DNA from: Nannobrachium achirus
Lineage: Eukaryota > Chordata > Actinopteri > Myctophiformes > Myctophidae
NCBI GenBank assembly: GCA_963921795.1
Contig: OY997653.1
Location: forward strand, 60,294,521 to 60,358,520
Reading direction: 5' to 3'
Length of the DNA: 64,000 nt
Each line of letters begins with the position of its first letter. Within the stretch, counting starts at the first letter, position 1. This document shows, in pieces, positions 58,160-64,000 of this stretch. The notes beneath the pieces were generated by a model. It did not search any database. It had not been told where the DNA came from and saw only the letters and a list, made by a program, of their open reading frames with translations. A program made the translations under genes and the position numbers.

Positions 58160-58745
58160 ATATAGGTAAAAGATATCACCACGAAAGCGTGGGGTGGCTC
58201 AAAGTAGCTGACAGAGTACAGCATCTTGCAATGGGCCTGGTGTACAAGATACACTACGCCTCCAAGATACCCATGTACCTGGCAAACTACTTCTTAAAGG
58301 TCAAGGATGTTCACGATCACAACACCAGAGGCAGCTCCACTAATCATCATCAACGTAGATTTAACACTAAACAAGGCTCTAACTCGTTCTCCTGCTATAC
58401 CATCAACATGTGGAACGCCCTTCCACAAGCCTTAAAGGAGAGCAAATCCCTAGCCTCCTTCAAAATTGGTATGAAAAGTCACCTTCAGACAGCTGCTACC
58501 CGTGACTAAGCCCCCATGCTCCCCCCACCCCTTTTTTCTTTTTTCTTTCTGCCTTTGTATTTGATGCTATGCTTTTGAAACTGATATTATCCTAGATAAA
58601 GTACTATGTTCTACCCGTCTGTCTTTCAATGTTATATGATATACTTAAAGTGTGGTTCCTGTGGAAATGTGTGGTCATGAAGCTGTACTTTTTTCTATTG
58701 CTAACTCCTAATAAATTCTTCAATCAATCAAAAAAGTGTCATTGA
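58160..58745 (+). pseudogene. LINE 3' fragment: RT C-terminus and tail
   Basis: Open frame RVQHLAMGLVYKIHYASKIP, DVHDHNTRGSSTNHHQRRFN and MWNALPQALKESKSLASFKI to the stop at 58,509, the C-terminal domain typical of CR1/L2-group LINE ORF2 in fish. The 3' UTR ends CTAATAAATTCTTCAATCAA (TCAA-type tail). 5'-truncated. A second, decayed copy is at 61,620-62,000. Confidence 0.8.
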
Positions 58746-59983
58746 TTAATGTGTAAATCTGGCTACCTTACAGACATTGGCTATTATTAGGACAGGGCGG
58801 TCTACACATCTACAGGCCTGTAAGCTGGCTTGCCGGCGGTGTTGAGGACAGGATAAAGAGGGGGGGGGGGGGGGGGGGGGAGTGGGTTGAGGGTACAGTA
58901 GTGTATAATGGTGTCTAGTGTGAGTCCACACAACAGATGAAGTCATTTCACACTCGTCTAGCGAGAGAAATGAGAGGCTGTCGATAGCATCTCCCCTCGC
59001 GCCCGCTTCTCCGCCAGCCGCCGCTTTTGATCTTCCCGAGTGGCGCCGAAATGATCTTTCTGTCCGAGTTTTTTACAGCGAATCAGTGCCGGACAATTCT
59101 CTCTCCCTCTCTCTCTCTGTCCCCATTTCTTCTGCCTCGCTCTGAAAAGCCGCCGAGCCGAGTTCAAAGCCGGAGCCGAGATGAGATGTGTGGCGGCGCG
59201 CACCACACCACAGGAATTACATTAGCCGGGCTGAGAGTGCTGCTATCTGTCGGCGGCGGCGGCCATGCAATACATCAGAAATAAGAGAATATTTTGAGTT
59301 GAGTCAATGACGGCCACACTACTGTAAGAATACAACAGCACTTACATAGCGGACATACTAGGACACAGGGAAGGGAAGGGGGGATTGGGGGTGTAAGAAT
59401 ATGCTAATGTAGCCTATAGCCTACAGTCTTATACATGGACTTAGAGGTTCTCAGAATAACTGCAAATGATGTGGCTGTATTCAGTTCAACTGTCTGAGGA
59501 CTGATGATGAAAGTGGGCGATGCGCTAAGCAGGTTTCCTTCTCCGTTTAACAACTTCCAACCTGGGGTCCCTATTTTTGGCATGTCACAAGCGAAGCGAA
59601 GTGAGCTTGTGTTTTCGCTGTGAGACACCAACTATAATATAGGGCTTAATTGGTTATTATGTTCAAATGCAATCGACCATTTAAAAACAACAATCACAAC
59701 CCTGTCTGTGGTGTGCTGGTTAGTTAGAGATCCACATGCTTGCTATAGCCAAGGACTGAATCCCACCAGCACGTCGTCCCCTACGCCAGGGGTTTTCAAA
59801 GTGGTTGACGGGGCACCCTGTGGTGCCGTGATGGCAGCCCAGGGGTGCCACAAGATAATTTGATACACTTAAAAAATATTTAGTATCATTTTAAACTTGA
59901 AGTACAAAGTTATTTTCAGTCGTACATTCTAACCAAAATGGCTATTATCTCAACGTTTTCCTCGCAACATAATCACTAAAATA
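58746..59983. other. Spacer including poly-G run and MITE-like ends
   Basis: Poly-G (58,860-58,880). A GC-rich stretch at 58,985-59,270 without a convincing frame. A tRNA-like segment at 59,715-59,765 (GGTTAGTTAGAGATCC; GGACTGAATCCC). An hAT-like terminus CAGGGGTTTTCAAAGTGG at 59,787. Confidence 0.45.
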
Positions 59984-60197
59984 TCGTCACTGTCAGGCAG
60001 AAACCTTGTATCTCCAAGTTTCAAATGTGTACGTCTTTTGGTAAAGCAAAGCCCTGCTTCATCATACAAGACTGTCACACAAAACTAGTGAAAACAGCCG
60101 ATGAGTGTGCTTGCTGTTTTTGCTAGTTTAGTACATTTTATAGATGATAAATACACAACGAACGGTTTTGGACATACAAGGTTTCATCCCGACAACG
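59984..60197. mobile_element. Family A MITE, copy 4 (hairpin mostly deleted)
   Basis: Termini ATCGTCACTGTCAGGCAGAA and GTTTCATCCCGACAACG are intact, but the hairpin has collapsed to a short remnant (60,089-60,127), probably by slippage at the palindrome. Confidence 0.75.
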
Positions 60198-60408
60198 TTG
60201 CCAGCGTAGGGCAGGGAACCCCTGCCCTACGCTGTCTCCCTCTCAGCTTTCCTAAATTAAAAAAAGTGTTGCATGAGGTGAGGACTGGATTTTGGAGTTT
60301 GGTGCCAAGTATTGGACAGCTTGTAAACGTACTAGTCCTTCCTTGACTTTCAAGTCTACTTGGAATTGCTCAGTTCGTCTGCTTCCTTTGTCTTTGTTTC
60401 TTTCACCA

Positions 60409-61137
<729 letters not shown>

Positions 61138-61340
61138 TTGCACACTGCTGCGTTTTTAGGGCCGAATATCGGAGTGAATTTCGGAGCGCACAAATAAAGA
61201 ATCAACCTCACGTTATGTCAGTCACGTTTGCACACTGCCACCCGTTTCGCGCACCACTCGGTCCCTTGCTCTCTCTATCTCTCTCTCTCTCCTTGCCCTG
61301 AAAAACGCATTTCGCAAACGAAAAACGCAGCAGTGTGCAA
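61138..61340. mobile_element. 203-bp MITE with perfect 20-bp inverted ends
   Basis: TTGCACACTGCTGCGTTTTT at the left and AAAAACGCAGCAGTGTGCAA at the right are exact inverted copies. The interior has further inverted TTTCGGAGCGCA/GCGCACC motifs and a CT run. The small size and lack of coding make it a typical MITE; target duplication not resolved. Confidence 0.85.
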
Positions 61341-61423
61341 AGACCTTTACATATCAGTGCAGTGTACACAAACAGAAACATATGTACAGTATGCACAAAC
61401 ACATATTGGCACCCTCACACATA

Positions 61424-61585
61424 AGGCCAGGGCTCCACTAAAAAGGCGGCGTGCCGGTGTCAGACGGGCGAATTTGAGCGTCCGACGTTGACGTTGGCAG
61501 TGGAGCACCCTTCATTAATTAAAACGGGAGCGTTCCCAGCGTTGACATTGATGCAACGCTCGACACGCCCGGTGGAGCCGTGAGG
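61424..61585. mobile_element. GC-rich MITE with CAGGGCTCCACT end
   Basis: Starts TAAGGCCAGGGCTCCACT, with an internal GGCAGTGGAGCACC and a terminal CGGTGGAGCCGTGAGG. Related to the fragment at 4,205-4,316. GACGTTGACGTTGGC direct repeat inside. Confidence 0.5.
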
Positions 61586-61619
61586 TTATAGCTCCACAGA
61601 TCACGTCCAACACAGATTT

Positions 61620-62000
61620 GGCTCAAATAAAGGGTTAAGTTTGTTCCCCTTCTATGCCGCTAAAATGTGGAACGCCCCACCTTAAAGCCTATCTTCCTTT
61701 AAAACCGCTCTGAAAAGCCACTTACAGGCGGCTGCTACTCGAAACTGGTAAAAGACAAATAGCCTATCCATACCTCCCCATAACCTTTCTATTGTAAATA
61801 CCATTTATTTTGCATTGTGTTTTTACAACAGTCTGTATATTTTCTGCATAGTAGTACAGTATACTGTGTTTTATTTGACTGTCATTCAAAGTTATACAGT
61901 ATAAGTTGTTGAGGTGTTGATCCTTTCAGATGGCTTGCAACTGTACTGCCCTTTCCTATGCAAACTTCTAATAAAGCCTTCAGTCGATCAATCAAGCAAG
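61620..62000 (+). pseudogene. Decayed LINE 3' end, related to 58,160 fragment
   Basis: ATGTGGAACGCCCCACC and CTTTAAAACCGCTCTGAAAA correspond to the MWNALP...FKxxMKSHL coding of the 58.2-kb fragment, but frameshifts remove a long frame. It ends CTAATAAAGCCTTCAGTCGA then ATCAATCAAGCAAGCAA, a matching tail. Confidence 0.65.
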
Positions 62001-62359
62001 CAAACACACAATACCACCTACAAACTCGAGCGCAAAAAAACGTGCACGGGCACTCACAAATCCCCGCACAAATGTGTAATTGCTGTACTCAAGGAATGGA
62101 TGGAGCCAACGTGTGCTGCATATGGTAGACAAGTCCTCCTGTTGCCGAGAAGAGAATAAATAAATGATGGTTACATCTGTCCAGATAACACATCTGAGGG
62201 CCTGAATGAGAAGCCAGCCTGCATACGTTAATTCAGCTCACATAATCAGCCTGATGGGCCTGTCATGATGCCATGTTGTTCCTACAGCTTATCACAGCTG
62301 CTAATCATTGAGCAAACAGCGCTGTTTTACTTGGTTCCTGGCTGTGTGCATGTGTATGT

Positions 62360-62407
<48 letters not shown>

Positions 62408-62999
62408 ATGTGTGTGCTATGTCTACTGTATGTGCTTATGTGTCAGTCTGCATCGATGTCTGTCCACTAATACGCGCGTGTGCATGCATGTGTATGTGTG
62501 CGTGTCACAATGGCTGTCAGATCAGTGTGCTGATTGGCCAATATGACAGGCATCAAAGACCGCCTTGGGGAGGGGAAAGGAGGGGGGCGGTCTGCCCAGG
62601 TGTCAATCATATTGCCAGACACGAGGCCAGCTCAGCCAACAAAACGTCACTCGGGCCCACACACGTTTGCACGCGCACGCACGCACACACACACACACGC
62701 ACGCACGCACGCACGCACGCAAGCACGCACACACACACACGCACACAGAGTATACATATAGAGTATATTTCTATACCCCAGACATGGCTACATACATACA
62801 TACACACACACATAAACCCATAACTGTACATCCACAAAATATCTGAAACTCAACAAACAAACAAAAACTCACATACTGTATAGTCTACATTCCAAACGGA
62901 TGTAAAGTACATAAAAATAGTTAAATACACAATGTACGCACACACAAAATCCACCTTCACACACATCTCAGATGCACTCAAACAGAAACACTCTCTCTG
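62001..62999. other. Spacer dominated by TG (62,358-62,406) and CACG/CA (62,666-62,746) repeats
   Basis: Only microsatellite-derived frames are open. No gene is supported. Confidence 0.55.
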
Positions 63000-63000
63000 T

Positions 63001-63002
63001 CA

Positions 63003-63090
<88 letters not shown>

Positions 63091-63091
63091 C

Positions 63092-63169
<78 letters not shown>
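63001..63169 (+). repeat. (CGCA)n followed by (CA)n
   Basis: About 23 CGCA units (63,001-63,092), then about 38 CA units (63,093-63,169). The sharp switch at 63,091 suggests one tract arose from the other by CpG loss or the reverse. Confidence 0.95.
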
Positions 63170-63171
<2 letters not shown>

Positions 63172-63224
63172 GGTGTCGCAACAAATTCTGGGCCCTGGGT
63201 ACAAGGATTTACTGCGGGGCCCCT

Positions 63225-63615
63225 GTGCTTTAACTATTGAAAAATAGCAGATCTACAAGCTCACAGCGCGCCGCGAGCTTGTAGATCTGCTATTTTTGAA
63301 AAATAATGAAAATCCTTGAATATTTCAAATCCTTCTGAGGTTTTTTGAAAAACCTATGTTTCTATGTTAGTGGAGCTCAAACTTTTTCATGTGAAGGACC
63401 CCCAAAATGGTATGTATTTGGCCACGGACCCCCATCTCAAAATATTGAGTTCCAGGGACCCCCCAGAAGCAAAATTTGAGTTACAAATGTTCGCTTAAAA
63501 AAATACATATATTCAAAGATTTGCACACATTTTCATGACTTTTCAAAAATAGCAGATCTACAAGCTCGCAGCGCGGCACCTGTGAGCTTGTATATCTGCT
63601 ATTTTTTAATAGCTA
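63225..63615 (+). mobile_element. Family B MITE with hairpin ends, copy 4
   Basis: Left CTTTAACTATTGAAAAATAG with hairpin 63,236-63,292. Internal GTGGAGCTCAAACTTTTTC segment. Right hairpin 63,545-63,605 ending TTTTTAATAGCTAAAG. Same two-hairpin layout as 5,957-6,471. Confidence 0.72.
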
Positions 63616-63899
63616 AAGTATATAAAACTAGACCTTACCCGTTCGAAGATATGTGCTGCAAAATATGTGCAGAGTGTGGGTTATGGGGAAAGTACAGGTA
63701 ACTGTAACTGCATGGTGCGTGCGTGAGAATATGTGGGAGCATCATAATGTAAGGAGCAGCCCATGGAGGAGTGTATATTTATGATGGATACAAATTATTT
63801 AACAGCAAAATTAGGTGAATAGATGTATATGCTTGCTCCACATAATTTTTCCATACCCGTTGGAAGATGAGACACACATCACCCGTTGCATGACCCATG

Positions 63900-63900
<1 letters not shown>
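63616..63900. other. Spacer, no feature recognised
   Basis: AT-rich with TG-containing stretches and no coding signal. Confidence 0.35.

Positions 63901-63962
<62 letters not shown>
63901..63962 (+). repeat. (GA)n microsatellite
   Basis: About 30 GA units, preceded by GCATGACCCATGCATG. Confidence 0.95.
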
Positions 63963-63966
<4 letters not shown>

Positions 63967-64000
63967 CAACATTCCTAACTGTGAGAGAGGTGTGTGTGTG

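Overview
This window is vertebrate, most likely teleost fish, nuclear DNA. It has long (TG)n/(CA)n tracts, AT-rich introns with standard GT/AG signals, fish-type MITEs, non-LTR retrotransposons and exon fragments of a vertebrate glucose-6-phosphate isomerase gene. I see no prokaryotic operon, rRNA, CRISPR array or confident functional tRNA. No species can be named from the sequence alone.

Layout. 1-12 kb is a mosaic of non-autonomous elements: palindromic MITEs sharing a GATCTACAAGC core, an hAT-type MITE with an 8-bp target duplication, large foldbacks at 6.7-7.6 kb, facing TG and CA tracts, and a 49-bp minisatellite. 12.0-14.7 kb holds a 32-bp minisatellite followed by the endonuclease and most of the reverse transcriptase of a non-LTR retrotransposon. 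That LINE stops at 14,740 and resumes in frame at 50,563 with its catalytic FSDD box. About 35.8 kb of other DNA therefore sits inside one retrotransposon gene.

The enclosed 35.8 kb contains: a 450-bp-unit repeat whose outer edges abut the split LINE; large foldbacks (19.0-20.3, 20.7-22.7 and 22.9-23.4 kb); a 12-exon gene for a predicted SGNH/GDSL hydrolase (25.5-30.9 kb); and an adjacent Helitron-type rolling-circle transposon (31.5-41.8 kb). The Helitron ORF encodes two tandem domains resembling the herpesvirus tegument-type cysteine protease (C76-like), an OTU protease, an 18-residue tandem repeat, a Rep (HUH/two-Tyr) domain, a Pif1-like helicase and a C-terminal AP-type endonuclease. The helicase is interrupted by a 1.49-kb element with TTAA duplications and also carries an in-frame stop. 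Downstream lie 310-bp tandem repeats that each copy the helicase Walker A segment, a broken LINE, two exon-like duplicates, and six gpi exons in a scrambled order.

51.4-64 kb is again repeats: a 2.3-kb 42-bp minisatellite with higher-order structure, 3' ends of several LINEs, MITEs and microsatellites.

How the parts relate: the SGNH gene and the Helitron ORF share a duplicated promoter and leader exon (25.27-25.86 and 31.26-31.83 kb). Exon phases would allow the hydrolase to be spliced in frame onto the Helitron polyprotein. The hydrolase may therefore belong to the same mobile unit. This is the most interesting candidate system here, but nothing in the window proves that it is active.
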